Below are positions 53,655-63,275 of a stretch of DNA of 64,000 nt, in pieces. The DNA is taken from the NCBI GenBank assembly GCA_964628035.1, contig CAZVPI010000012.1, positions 1 to 64,000 of the forward strand, read 5' to 3'. Made by a program: the position numbers and the translations under genes. The stretch is from UBA2199 sp964628035. Its GTDB lineage: Bacteria; Acidobacteriota; Aminicenantia; UBA2199. The notes beneath the pieces were generated by a model. That model was not told the origin of the DNA. It did not search any database and saw only the letters and a program-made list of their open reading frames with translations. Numbering within the stretch: the stretch's first letter is position 1; each line of letters begins with the position of its first letter.

Positions 53655-54866
53655 ATGGCCGTATTCAAGTACCGTGGCAGGAACCGGGTGGGCACCATCG
53701 TCGAGGGCGAGCGCAGCGGCCGCAACGCCAACGAGGTGGTCACCGCCCTGGAGAAGGAGCAGATCCAGGTCCTGAGCATCGAGCGCAAGAAGCCCGGGCT
53801 GGCCATCCCCTTCCTCAGCAAGAAGAGCCGCGGCGTGTCGCTCAAAACCATCGCCGTGTTCAACCGCCAGCTGTCGGTCATGTTCAACGCCGGCCTGCCC
53901 ATCACCCAGGCCATCGGCATCCTGGCCCAGCAGCAGAAGGACAAGTACTTCCAGGGGGTGCTCACCGAGGTGCGCAAGGACGTGGAGGCGGGCGCCAACC
54001 TCTCCAGCGCCTTGCGCAAGCATCCCAAGGTGTTCAACGAGCTCTACACCAGCATGATCCAGGCCGGCGAGGCCTCGGGCAACCTGGACACCATCCTGCT
54101 GCGCCTCTCGCAGTACGTCGAGAACATGAACAAGCTGGTGGGCAAGGTGAAATCGGCCCTGGCCTATCCCATCGGCGTGCTGATCATCGCCGTCGTCCTC
54201 ACCGGCATCCTGCTGTGGAAGGTCGTGCCGGTGTTCACCGACATGTTCTCGCAGATGGGCGCCGAGCTGCCGCTGATGACCCAGGTCGTGGTCGGGGCCA
54301 GCAACTTCCTGGTCTCCAACTTCCTGTGGATCATCCTGATCATCGCCGGCGCCGTCTTCGCCTTCCGCTCCTACAACAGCACCTTCAAGGGGCGGCGCGT
54401 GATCGACAACATCAAGCTCAAGGTCTGGGTCATCGGCGACCTGCTGACCAAGGTGGCGGTGGCCCGCGTCACCCGCACCCTGGCCACCCTGTTGACCTCG
54501 GGCGTGGAGATCATCGAGAGCATGACCATCACCGCCAAGACGGCCAGCAACGCGATCATCGAGGACGCCGTGCTCAAGAGCCGCGCCATGGTGCAGGAAG
54601 GCAAGCCGCTGTGGGAGTCGTGGGAAGAGACCAAGCGCTTCCCCTACATGGTCACGCAGATGGTCGCCGTCGGCGAACAGACCGGCTCGCTGTCCACCAT
54701 GCTGGGCAAGGTGGCCGACTTCTACGACGAGGAGGTCGACCAGGCGGTCACGGCCCTGGTGTCGCTGATGGAGCCGCTGATGATCCTGATCCTGGGCGGC
54801 ATCGTGGGCGGCGTCGTCGTCTCCATGTACCTGCCGCTGTTCGACATCATCGGCAAGGTGGGCTGA
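53655..54866 (+). CDS. pilC: Type IV pilus inner-membrane platform protein PilC
   Basis: A 403-residue GspF-family protein with two homologous cytoplasmic helical domains and three transmembrane segments (about 165-190, 215-240, 375-398). It starts FKYRGRNRVGTIVEGE, typical of PilC, and includes FNRQLSVMFNAGLPITQAI, MIQAGEASGNLD and the second-repeat VAVGEQTGSLSTML. It couples PilB/PilT to pilin movement. Confidence 0.93.
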   Translation: MAVFKYRGRNRVGTIVEGERSGRNANEVVTALEKEQIQVLSIERKKPGLAIPFLSKKSRGVSLKTIAVFNRQLSVMFNAGLPITQAIGILAQQQKDKYFQGVLTEVRKDVEAGANLSSALRKHPKVFNELYTSMIQAGEASGNLDTILLRLSQYVENMNKLVGKVKSALAYPIGVLIIAVVLTGILLWKVVPVFTDMFSQMGAELPLMTQVVVGASNFLVSNFLWIILIIAGAVFAFRSYNSTFKGRRVIDNIKLKVWVIGDLLTKVAVARVTRTLATLLTSGVEIIESMTITAKTASNAIIEDAVLKSRAMVQEGKPLWESWEETKRFPYMVTQMVAVGEQTGSLSTMLGKVADFYDEEVDQAVTALVSLMEPLMILILGGIVGGVVVSMYLPLFDIIGKVG

Positions 54867-54876
54867 GCCGAACCCG

Positions 54877-56447
54877 TTGATCGCCGTCGAAGAGCGCAAG
54901 CTGCACAAAAGGCTGGTCTTCCTGCATTCCATCCGCATCGCCATCCTGTCGGGGCTGGCGCTGGTCACGGCCATCATCCTGCTGTTCTTCCAGGCGCCGC
55001 TGTCGCTGCTGGCCCTCCTGGGCGCCCTGCTGGCGGCGGTCGTGGTCAGCATCCTGTTCTTTCCGCTGGCGCGCCTGCTGCGGACGCGGCCGCTGCTCTT
55101 CCTGGAACTGGCCTTCGACATCCTGCTGGTCACCCTGCTGGTCTACCTTTCGGGAGGCGTCGCCAGCCCCTTCTATTTCCTCTACATCCTGCCCATCCTC
55201 GTGGCCTCGATCTTCCTGTCGCGCCGCGAGACGCTGGCCACCGCCACCCTTTCCTTCATCGCCTTCGGCTCCCTGGCCGACCTGCTCTACCTGGGGATCA
55301 TCCCGTATTATCCCGGCTTCGACGCCGGCGAGGTGACGCTGGGCGCCTTCATCTACAACCTGCTGATGGGCTTCATCGCCTTCTCCAGCGTCAGCCTCAT
55401 CGCCTCCTATTACTTCGAGCGCATCCGCCGCGCCGGCGAGCAGCTGCGCGACGTGCAGGAGAACCTGCGCGACATCCTGCTGCTCAACAACTCGGTGATG
55501 GAAAAGATGGAGAACGGCCTGGCCACCGCCGACGCCGAGGGCCGCGTGATCTCCTACAACCCCAAGGCTGCCCGCTTCCTGGGGCTGAAGCCGGGGATGA
55601 ACCTGTTCGAGCTGCTGCTGTCGGGGGAGGACCTGTCGGCCGCCTGCCGCCAATGGCAGTCCGGAGGCGCCTACTACTTCGAGAAGCTCCTGCACGGCTA
55701 TTCCCTGGGCGTCAGCGTGTCGGCCATCGAGAAGATCTCCACGTTCGAGCGGCTGCTGGTCTTCCTGGTCACCGACCTGAGCGCCATCAAGAAGATCGAG
55801 CACCGGCTCAAGGAGAAGGAGCACCTGGCGCTGATCGGCGAGATGGCCGCCGGCATCGCCCACGAGATCCGCAACCCGCTGGCCTCGATCTCGGGCTCGG
55901 TGCAGTACCTGCGCCGCGAGCTCCAGGTGGAGGCGCCGCTGCGCGGCCTGATGGACATCATCGTCAAGGAATCGGACCGCCTGTCGGCCTTCATCGAGGA
56001 CTTCCTCACCTTCTCGCGCCCGGCGCCGCTGGAGATCGGCGAGTTCGACCTGGGCGCGCTGCTCGACGAGGTGACGGCCATGCTGGCCCGCAGCCACCCC
56101 CGCCTGCGCTTCCTCAAGAAGTACGGCCCGGGCAGCGTGGTGCGCGCCGACGCCAAGAAGATCAGGCAGCTGGCCTGGAACCTGCTGAACAACGCGGCCA
56201 AGGCCCAGCAGGAAAAGGGGACCGTCGAGATCGCCATTTTCCAGAAGGATGGCGCCGACTGCCTGGCCATCCGCGACTTCGGCGTCGGCATGGATCCGGC
56301 CGAGCTGGAGAAGATCTTCGTCCCCTTCTACTCCCGCTTCGCCTCCGGCATCGGCCTGGGCATGAACATCGTCAAGCGCATCGTCGACGAGCACGGCTTC
56401 GCGCTGGACATCCAGTCGGAAAGGAACCGCGGCACCGAGGTGTCGGT

Positions 56448-56466
<19 letters not shown>
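54877..56466 (+). CDS. pilS: PilS-like sensor histidine kinase
   Basis: A 529-residue membrane kinase. About six N-terminal hydrophobic segments (to about 185) are followed by a PAS-like domain (about 200-300, MENGLATADAEGRVISYN). The kinase core has H-box IAHEIRNPLASIS, N-box NLLNNAAKAQ and G-boxes DFGVGMDPAELEKIF and GIGLGMNIVKRIV. The start codon is TTG at 54877. Its end overlaps pilR by 19 bp. A PilS-type six-helix sensor next to pilBTC suggests sensing of pilin levels in the membrane, as in Pseudomonas. Confidence 0.85.
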
Positions 56467-57845
<1,379 letters not shown>

Positions 57846-57847
57846 CA

Positions 57848-58105
57848 CAAGGCTCGGCGCACGGCGTACGGCGTACGGCGTACGGCCAAGAATAAAATCC
57901 AAAGCACCAAATCCCAAATTCCAAACAAGCACGAAGCACCAATGATCCAATGACCAAAGTAAAGAAGTGATAGGGATAGTGATAGTGGTCGTAGAGAACA
58001 ATTGAGTGTCTTTGCCACCACTTTGCCCCGTTTTTTTTCGGTTATTTAATTTAGTGATTTCTCCTGCCCTACGCCGTACGCCGTCAGCCGTGCGCCAAGT
58101 CTCTC
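57848..58105. repeat. CGTACGG inverted repeat with CCAAATCC and TAGTGA sub-repeats
   Basis: CGGCGTACGGCGTACGG units at 57851-57885 are mirrored by CCTACGCCGTACGCCGTCAGCC at about 58068-58095. Between them are CCAAATCCCAAATTCC / CCAATGATCCAATGACC (57897-57955) and GTGATAGGGATAGTGATAG (57967-57987). It fills the 305-bp gap between pilR and the next promoter. Confidence 0.75.
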
Positions 58106-58113
58106 CTTGCCCC

Positions 58114-58142
58114 TTGTCATTTGTGCCCTGTTGCGCTATACT
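58114..58142 (+). promoter_or_regulatory. Promoter of the small-membrane-protein cluster (leaderless)
   Basis: TTGTCA (58114-58119), 17-bp spacer, TATACT (58137-58142), 8 nt to the ATG at 58151. Confidence 0.72.
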
Positions 58143-58150
58143 GGCCCCTC

Positions 58151-58513
58151 ATGAACCCCTATCTTATCCTCTTCCTGTCCTGGCTGGTGCCCGGGCTGGG
58201 CCATCTGCTGCAGAAGCGCCGCCTGCGGGCCGCCGTGTTCTTTTTCGCCATCGGCGCCCTGCTGGTCCTGGGCGTGCTGATGCAGGGCAAGTTCTACGGC
58301 ACCGGCGTCATGCACCCGCTGCTGCTGCTCGGCTTCGCCGCCGACCTGGCCAACGGCGCCTTCTATTTTCTCATCCGCTTCCTGGGCCTGGCCGCCGGCG
58401 ACGTCACCGTCGTGACCTTTCACTACGGCACCGCCTACCTGGCCGCCGCCGGCCTGCTCAACTACCTGGTGGCGCTGAACGCCTTCGACATCGCCAAGGG
58501 GAGAAAAGAGTGA
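58151..58513 (+). CDS. Small DUF6677-like membrane protein
   Basis: A 120-residue protein with about three hydrophobic helices. It opens LFLSWLVPGLGHLLQKRRLRAAVFF, a pattern seen in a small conserved family of two- to three-helix membrane proteins (DUF6677-like). A central VMHPLLLLGFAADLANG segment and an AGLLNYLVALNAFDIA end are typical. No function is known. Start set by the promoter 8 nt upstream. Confidence 0.65.
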   Translation: MNPYLILFLSWLVPGLGHLLQKRRLRAAVFFFAIGALLVLGVLMQGKFYGTGVMHPLLLLGFAADLANGAFYFLIRFLGLAAGDVTVVTFHYGTAYLAAAGLLNYLVALNAFDIAKGRKE

Positions 58514-58683
58514 TCTTCAAGAGCCACATGATCTCCATGCTGGTCTTCGCCGTGCTGGTCTCGGTGGTGCTGGCCTTCGTGCGCCATGCCGACCTGCGCC
58601 ATGCCTGGCGCTACGCCCTGAAGCTCTTCCTGTTCATGGCCGGCGGCGTCGTGGTCTTCAGCTGGTTCATGCATTTCGCCTGA
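58510..58683 (+). CDS. 57-residue membrane protein
   Basis: A GTG start at 58510 overlaps the preceding stop (GTGA). The product has two hydrophobic helices separated by a basic/His loop (FVRHADLRHAWRYALK) and ends FSWFMHFA. Unknown function; the tight coupling suggests a complex with the preceding small membrane protein. Confidence 0.6.
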   Translation: MIFKSHMISMLVFAVLVSVVLAFVRHADLRHAWRYALKLFLFMAGGVVVFSWFMHFA

Positions 58684-58690
58684 GGCGCGC

Positions 58691-59056
58691 ATGGCCGCGC
58701 CGGGCCGCGCCCTTGCCGCTTTCGCCTCCCTGCTGACCTACGCCGCCATATTCGCCCTCTCATCCCTGTCCGCTTCCGAGCTGCCCGCGGGCGTCCCCGA
58801 CGTCATCCCCCACGTCCTGGAATACGCCCTGCTGGCCTTCCTCCTGTCCCTGGCCTTCGCCCCGGCGCGCCGGCCGCGGGCGCTGCTCGCCGTCCTCCTG
58901 TTGGCGCTGCTGCTGGGGCTGCTGGACGAGTGGCACCAGACGGCTACGCCGGGAAGGGTGTTCTCCCTGCTCGATTTGCTCTACGATGGACTGGGTGCAA
59001 TCACGGGCATTGTGTTGTATGTGAAATTTTGCGCCAAGTGCTATGGATCCTCGTAA
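58691..59056 (+). CDS. VanZ-like family membrane protein
   Basis: A 121-residue protein with about four hydrophobic helices and the VanZ family signature: DVIPHVLEYALLAFLLSLAF (His/Glu in the first pair) and LLDEWHQTATPGRVFSLLDLLYDGLGAITG near the end. VanZ-like proteins are of uncertain function; VanZ itself gives low-level teicoplanin resistance. It follows the 57-residue gene by 7 nt. The last codons run into the ATTCGTG repeat. Confidence 0.82.
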   Translation: MAAPGRALAAFASLLTYAAIFALSSLSASELPAGVPDVIPHVLEYALLAFLLSLAFAPARRPRALLAVLLLALLLGLLDEWHQTATPGRVFSLLDLLYDGLGAITGIVLYVKFCAKCYGSS

Positions 59057-59185
59057 TTCGTGATTCCATTCGTGATTTGAAAAAGCCCTGGCCCGCTGCT
59101 TGCGGTTGCGAATCACGGAAGATCGTTGAGTTCATTCACGCATCACGGATCGGGATAATCCCTCGAGTCTATTCACGAATCACGT
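59050..59185. repeat. ATTCGTG/CACGAAT inverted heptamer repeat
   Basis: CGTAATTCGTGATTCCATTCGTGATT (59055-59080) is mirrored by GAATCACGG (59110), CGCATCACGGATCGGG (59139-59154) and ATTCACGAATCACG (59171-59184). Same family as 16361-16378 and 38812-38850. It lies between the VanZ-like and REC-LpxC genes. Confidence 0.7.
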
Positions 59186-59229
59186 CGGCCCGCTTCATTT
59201 GCGGCCTTTCTTTCCGTCTCTTTTTTGGT

Positions 59230-59235
59230 TATAAT
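59230..59235 (+). promoter_or_regulatory. -10 box of the REC-LpxC gene
   Basis: Perfect TATAAT ending 10 nt before the ATG at 59246; the -35 is weak. Gives a leader of only a few nucleotides. Confidence 0.55.
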
Positions 59236-59245
59236 GGGGCCGAAA

Positions 59246-60580
59246 ATGAAGAAAATCTTGATCGTTGACGACGAGAAGAACATACAGGTTTCCCTGGCCA
59301 CCGTCCTGGAGGACGAGGGCTTCCAGGTGTATTTCGCCAAGGACGGCCAGGAGGGGATCGAAAAGTTCCAGAACATCCGCCCCGACGCCATCTTCCTCGA
59401 CATCTGGCTGCCGGGCATGGACGGACTGGAGGTCATCAAGCGCATCCTGGAGATCGACCCGCTGCAGATCATCATCATGATCTCGGGCCACGGCTCGGTC
59501 TCGGCCGCCGTCTCGGCGCTCAAGGCCGGCGCCTACGACTTCCTGGAAAAGCCGCTCAGCCTGGACAAGGTCATGTTCGTGCTCAAGCGCGCCCTGGAGT
59601 TCCGCCAGGTGCGCGACGAGAACCGCCGCCTGAAGGTCATCCTCGACCAGGAGGACGAGCTCGCCGGCAGCGACGAGAAGAAGCGCCTGCTGCGCGAAAG
59701 CACGGCCACCATCGACTTCGAGGCCGCCGACCCCCGCCACCTGCGCAAGCAGCGCACGGTGGCGGCGAGCAACATCCTCTACGGCATCGGCCTGCACTCG
59801 GGCGAGAAGACCGGCATGGTCGTCAAGCCGCTGCCGGCGAACAAGGGCATCCGCTTCGAGAACATCTCCAAGCGCGGCTACATCCCGGCGCGCATCGAGT
59901 ACCTGAACACCACCGGCTACGCCACCTCCATCAAGAAGGACGACCTGGAGGCGCGCACCATCGAGCACCTGCTGGCCGTGCTGCACGCCTTCGGCATCAC
60001 CAACCTGGCCGTCAAGATCAACAAGGAAGTCCCCATCGACGACGGCTCGGCCATCCATTTCTGCGAGTTCATCAAGGAGTGCGGCATCGTCGAGCAGGGC
60101 GAGGACATCCCCGAGATCGTCATCACCCGGCCGCTGCAGATCGGCGAGGAATCGGTGGACGGCAAGTTCATCCGCGTCGAGCCGGCCGACGTCTTCTCGG
60201 TGCGCTACACCTGCGTCTATCCCGAGCCGCTGGGCAGGCAGACCTTCGACTTCACCCTGAACTCGGAGGAGGACTTCCAGCGCGAGATCGCCCCCTCGCG
60301 CACCTACGGCTTCGTCGACGACTTCAACCGCCTCAGCGACATGGGCCTGGCCGAGGGCGGGCGCATGAACAACTTCATCCTCATCGACCAGGCGCGCATC
60401 CTCAACACCACCCTGCGCTTCCCCGAGGAGCTGGCGCGGCACAAGATCCTGGACGTCATCGGCGACTTCTACCTACTGGGCCGGCCCATCCGCGGCCGCA
60501 TCGTGGCCCAGAAGACCGGCCACACCGACAATGCCAAGATGGTCAACCTGATCAAGGAGACTTTCCTGAAAAAAGGCTGA
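59246..60580 (+). CDS. lpxC: NtrX-like receiver domain fused to LpxC deacetylase
   Basis: A 444-residue fusion. Residues 1-120 are a response-regulator receiver: ILIVDDEKN, phospho-Asp in IFLDIWLPGMDG, MISGHGSVSAAVSALKAGAYDFLEKP, closest in look to NtrX receivers. Residues about 150-444 are UDP-3-O-acyl-GlcNAc deacetylase, the committed step of lipid A synthesis. The zinc and catalytic residues are present: RTIEHLLAVL (Glu-His), RHKILDVIGDFYL (His and Asp) and KTGHTDNAKM (His), plus VPIDDGSAIHF. No AAA+ or HTH domain remains. Start at 59246; ATGs at 59225 and 59234 overlap the -10 box. Phosphorylation could gate LpxC activity or stability. Confidence 0.9.
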   Translation: MKKILIVDDEKNIQVSLATVLEDEGFQVYFAKDGQEGIEKFQNIRPDAIFLDIWLPGMDGLEVIKRILEIDPLQIIIMISGHGSVSAAVSALKAGAYDFLEKPLSLDKVMFVLKRALEFRQVRDENRRLKVILDQEDELAGSDEKKRLLRESTATIDFEAADPRHLRKQRTVAASNILYGIGLHSGEKTGMVVKPLPANKGIRFENISKRGYIPARIEYLNTTGYATSIKKDDLEARTIEHLLAVLHAFGITNLAVKINKEVPIDDGSAIHFCEFIKECGIVEQGEDIPEIVITRPLQIGEESVDGKFIRVEPADVFSVRYTCVYPEPLGRQTFDFTLNSEEDFQREIAPSRTYGFVDDFNRLSDMGLAEGGRMNNFILIDQARILNTTLRFPEELARHKILDVIGDFYLLGRPIRGRIVAQKTGHTDNAKMVNLIKETFLKKG

Positions 60581-60880
60581 ACTCGGCGTAAGGTGTAAGG
60601 CATAAGGCGCAAGGGAAGAAAAACCAATGACAGATAAAAAAATTGTGCTATCTGGCGGATGAGAATCAGAATTGTGCCATTTCCACGCCGATATATCTTT
60701 TTTTCTTCTCCTCCCTATGCTGGGTGCTGGCCGTTTCTCTTCCCCTTCACCTGACGCCCTGAGCCTTACACCCAGAACTTTTCATTCTCTTCCCCTAGGC
60801 CTCACGCCCTAGGCCTTACAAAGAGTTCTTTTCTTCCTCTTCCCCTACGCCCTACGCCTTCAGCCTTACGCCGAGTTTTC
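60580..60880. repeat. TAAGGCG-type inverted heptamer repeat between convergent genes
   Basis: AACTCGGCGTAAGG at 60580-60594, continuing in AAGGCATAAGGCGCAAGGGAAGA, is mirrored by CCCCTACGCCCTACGCC / CAGCCTTACGCCGAGTT ending at 60877. Internal inverted units (CTGACGCCCTGAGCCTTAC, CTAGGCCTCACGCCCTAGG) lie at 60751-60820. It separates convergent lpxC and nth and provides the nth stop codon TAA. Confidence 0.85.
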
Positions 60881-61543
60881 TTCTGCTGAAGGGCACTGGC
60901 TCTTGAGCGGGCACTCGGCGCACTTGGGTCTAATGGGCCGGCAAATGGTCTGCCCGAAGCCGACCAGCGCCTGGTTGACCCGGCTCCAGAGGCGGCGCGG
61001 GAACCGCGCCTCCAGCTCCTTCTCGACCTCGGCCGGGGTGCGTCCCTGCGCCCAGCCCAGGCGGCGCGAGATGCGGAAGACGTGGGTGTCGACGGCGACG
61101 GCCGGGCGGCCGTAAGCCAGGGCCAGGACCAGGTTGGCCGACTTGCGGCCGATGCCAGGCAGGCGTAGCAGCCCCTCCAGGGTGGAGGGGACCGCCCCCG
61201 CCCCGCCCAGCTGGCGGCAGATGGCCAGGATGTGCCGGGCCTTGGTGCGGTAGAAACCCACCGGAAAGATCAGGCGGGCGATCTCGGCCTCGGAAAGAAG
61301 GGCCATTTTGCCTGGCGTATCGGCCTTGGCGAACAGCCTGGCCGAGGCCTTCTCGGTCACCGGGTCCTGGGTGCGGGAGCTGAGCAGGACCGAGACCAGG
61401 ACGCGGAAGGGGGTGCCGCGGATGCCGGCCTCGAAGGAGGCCACCGGCGGGCCGAGGGGAGCCGTGGCCCGGCGTATCGTCTCCAGCTGGCGGGCGGCGC
61501 TGGCCTCAGCCCGGGAGCTTCTCGCCGTTGAGGACGATCTCAT
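60866..61543 (-). CDS. nth: Endonuclease III (DNA glycosylase/AP lyase)
   Basis: A 225-residue HhH-GPD DNA repair enzyme removing oxidised pyrimidines. It shows FRVLVSVLLSSRTQDPVTEKAS, the helix-hairpin-helix with catalytic Lys LPGIGRKSANLVL, the catalytic Asp in VAVDTHVFRISRRLG and the [4Fe-4S] cluster cysteines C-X6-C-X2-C-X5-C (CRPIRPKCAECPLKSQC). The ATG at 61543 overlaps osmC by 38 bp; no other ATG/GTG/TTG lies between it and the conserved first helix. The C-terminus (EENSA) and TAA stop are inside the repeat. Confidence 0.88.
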   Translation of the reverse strand: MRSSSTARSSRAEASAARQLETIRRATAPLGPPVASFEAGIRGTPFRVLVSVLLSSRTQDPVTEKASARLFAKADTPGKMALLSEAEIARLIFPVGFYRTKARHILAICRQLGGAGAVPSTLEGLLRLPGIGRKSANLVLALAYGRPAVAVDTHVFRISRRLGWAQGRTPAEVEKELEARFPRRLWSRVNQALVGFGQTICRPIRPKCAECPLKSQCPSAEENSA

Positions 61544-61937
61544 GGCGCAGGGCGACGGCAGGGGCGAGGGTGGCGCTGACGCCGCAGTATTTCTCCTGCG
61601 ACAGGGAGACCGCCTTGCGCAGCGAGTCGGGGTTGATCCCCGCCCCCTGGAAGCGGTAGATGACCTTGATCTCAAGGAATTTCCGCGGGTGCTCCTCGGC
61701 GGTCAGCGCCTCGGTCTCGACGCGGAAGCCCTCCACCTTGACCCGCATCTTGCCCAGGATGGAGATGACGTCCATGCCGGTGCAGCCGGCCAGCGAGACC
61801 AGGGTCAGCGCCTTGGGCCGCGGCCCCAGGTCGCTGCCGCCCGATCCGGGGGCGGCGTCGATGACCAGCTCGTGCCCGTCCAGGACGGCCTTGAACGCCA
61901 TGTCGCCCTGCCAGTCGATAGACGCGTTGAGTTCCAT
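61506..61937 (-). CDS. OsmC-like family protein
   Basis: A 143-residue OsmC/Ohr-superfamily protein of the YhfA/OsmC-like branch. It shows ASIDWQGDMAFKAVLDGHE, the GSDLGPRPKALTLVSLAGCTGMDVISIL helix with the conserved Cys, and a later LRKAVSLSQEKYCGVSATLA carrying the second Cys. These two cysteines form the peroxide-reactive pair in Ohr/OsmC. Start at 61937 matches the family's N-terminus. nth overlaps its 3' end; both may contribute to oxidative-damage defence. Confidence 0.87.
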   Translation of the reverse strand: MELNASIDWQGDMAFKAVLDGHELVIDAAPGSGGSDLGPRPKALTLVSLAGCTGMDVISILGKMRVKVEGFRVETEALTAEEHPRKFLEIKVIYRFQGAGINPDSLRKAVSLSQEKYCGVSATLAPAVALRHEIVLNGEKLPG

Positions 61938-61974
61938 GCGCGAATGGTACATCAGGTTGATTGAAAAAGATAGA

Positions 61975-62160
61975 ACTTGGCGTAAGGCGCAGGGCATAAG
62001 GCGTAAGGGAAGAAAAAGAAAAGGCCCTAGGCGCAGGGTATGGGAATGATTGTGAGTGGAAAATTTACTGGATATTTCTTAGGGAAAAGCGATTGAATGA
62101 ATGAAACCTATCTTACCTTACGCCCCACGCCTTATGCCTTACGCCGAGTACTTTTCTTCG
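61975..62160. repeat. TAAGGCG-type inverted heptamer repeat
   Basis: AACTTGGCGTAAGGCGCAGGGCATAAGGCGTAAGGG (61975-62011, in short units) is mirrored by CCTTACGCC / CACGCCTTATGCCTTACGCCGAGT (62115-62150). It fills the 234-bp gap between osmC and the first DUF507 gene. No gene is seen. Confidence 0.8.
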
Positions 62161-62171
62161 AGCACGGTCCA

Positions 62172-62459
62172 CTACCAGTTCCTGCCCAGTTTCGCCAGCT
62201 CCTCGGTGCTGTACTTGCGGAACAGGATCTCCCATTCCCTGGACCCCTCGGGGATGTTCTTCTTTTGGGTGACGATCTTCTCCTGGGCGGCGGTCTCGAT
62301 GGTCTCGAAGAGCTTCAGCTGGTCGAGGATCAGGTGGTAGATCCTGAAACGGATATCGCCGATATCGCAGGAATAATCGATATCCTCGCTCTTCTGGAGG
62401 TGATCGACGATGAGCTTGGTCAGGTGGTTGACCCGGTTCTTCGACAACTTGAGGCTCAT
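62172..62459 (-). CDS. DUF507-family protein (first of two)
   Basis: A 95-residue protein of the DUF507 family. It begins LKLSKNRVNHLTKLIVDHLQKSEDI, is charged and helical throughout, and ends EWEILFRKYSTEELAKLGRNW. Function unknown. A second, related DUF507 gene lies at 63416-63694; in other genomes the two are often close. The start ATG overlaps the stop of a possible short leaderless reading frame at 62456-62587. Confidence 0.78.
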   Translation of the reverse strand: MSLKLSKNRVNHLTKLIVDHLQKSEDIDYSCDIGDIRFRIYHLILDQLKLFETIETAAQEKIVTQKKNIPEGSREWEILFRKYSTEELAKLGRNW

Positions 62460-62587
62460 GGGGCGTACGATCCTATCGCTTCGGGCAGGGGAGCGGTTCC
62501 CGCCGCACAGGGGCGGCCGCATCCCACGGGCGGCCTGAAAAGCCGACCTTGACCCGGGCTGGCGGGAAAAAACGACCCGTTGTTCAT
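62456..62587 (-). CDS. Possible 43-residue leaderless leader ORF upstream of DUF507
   Basis: An uninterrupted frame starts with ATG at 62587, 9 nt after the -10 of a consensus promoter, and stops as ATGA exactly on the DUF507 start. The product would begin MNNGSFFPASPGQG and is Gly/Pro-rich with two cysteines. It resembles no known family. It could be a translated leader coupling, or a chance frame in a GC-rich 5' leader. Confidence 0.35.
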   Translation of the reverse strand: MNNGSFFPASPGQGRLFRPPVGCGRPCAAGTAPLPEAIGSYAP

Positions 62588-62596
62588 TTTTTTTAC

Positions 62597-62625
62597 ATTT
62601 TACCCTGAAGGGCGTGGATTGTCAA
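62597..62625 (-). promoter_or_regulatory. Consensus promoter upstream of the first DUF507 gene
   Basis: Minus strand TTGACA (62625-62620), 17-bp spacer, TAAAAT (62602-62597). The DUF507 ATG is about 130 nt further down, leaving a GC-rich leader or the short ORF at 62456-62587. Confidence 0.75.
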
Positions 62626-62726
62626 TGCTTTCTTCCCGAGCGGCCGCGGTCCGCGCGCCGCGAGCATTCGGCCTCGGATCCAGGCTGGCGGCGGTTTTCG
62701 GCTTGGGCTGACGATTCGGGGCGGAA

Positions 62727-63275
62727 TTACGGGAGGGAGGGGGTTGTGTCCAGATAGGGAAAAGGACGGATGGGATTGTCCTCGAATCCCCTCGAGAAAA
62801 CGACCTCCAGGTTCTGGCGGATGGTCCCGCTTCCGCCGTCGGCGCCGATGATGGTCAGGAAAACGTCGGTGTTGTCCGGGGCGTAGGCCGGGAAGAGGTT
62901 GCCCGGGAAGGGGCGCCTGTCGGTCCAATCGCGCGGGTTGTTGGACTGGATCGTGAATTCGCTGCGGCTCATCGGCCTGAGGTCCTTGTAGTCCACGAAG
63001 GGAGCATACGACTGGAAATTGCCGCTGTTGATCTCCAGGAGCTGCTTTTTCCGCGATCGGACCACGAAACGCCAATCCGCGATCCTGGCTTCGGAATTGT
63101 GCCAATTGACCACGGAAAGGGAGAACCTGAGATTCGTCTCGTTCTTCTTGACATTATAGGAAATATTGCCCTCTCCCCATTGGATCCAGTACAGGTCGGT
63201 GTCGGTTTTGCAGGAGAAGAAAAGTGCGGGCAATGCCGCCAGCAGGGCAGACAGGAACATGAGCCTGAACTTCAT
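62727..63275 (-). CDS. Hypothetical lipoprotein
   Basis: An unrecognised 182-residue protein. The start at 63275 (GAGGG upstream) gives a signal peptide FRLMFLSALLAALPALFFSC whose final Cys fits a lipobox. The mature part is beta-rich and aromatic: ISYNVKKNETNLRFSLSVVN, IADWRFVVRSRKKQLLEI, SRSEFTIQSNN, NTDVFLTIIGADGGSG. This pattern resembles an immunoglobulin-like sandwich. Outer-membrane or periplasmic location inferred; function unknown. Confidence 0.62.
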   Translation of the reverse strand: MKFRLMFLSALLAALPALFFSCKTDTDLYWIQWGEGNISYNVKKNETNLRFSLSVVNWHNSEARIADWRFVVRSRKKQLLEINSGNFQSYAPFVDYKDLRPMSRSEFTIQSNNPRDWTDRRPFPGNLFPAYAPDNTDVFLTIIGADGGSGTIRQNLEVVFSRGFEDNPIRPFPYLDTTPSLP

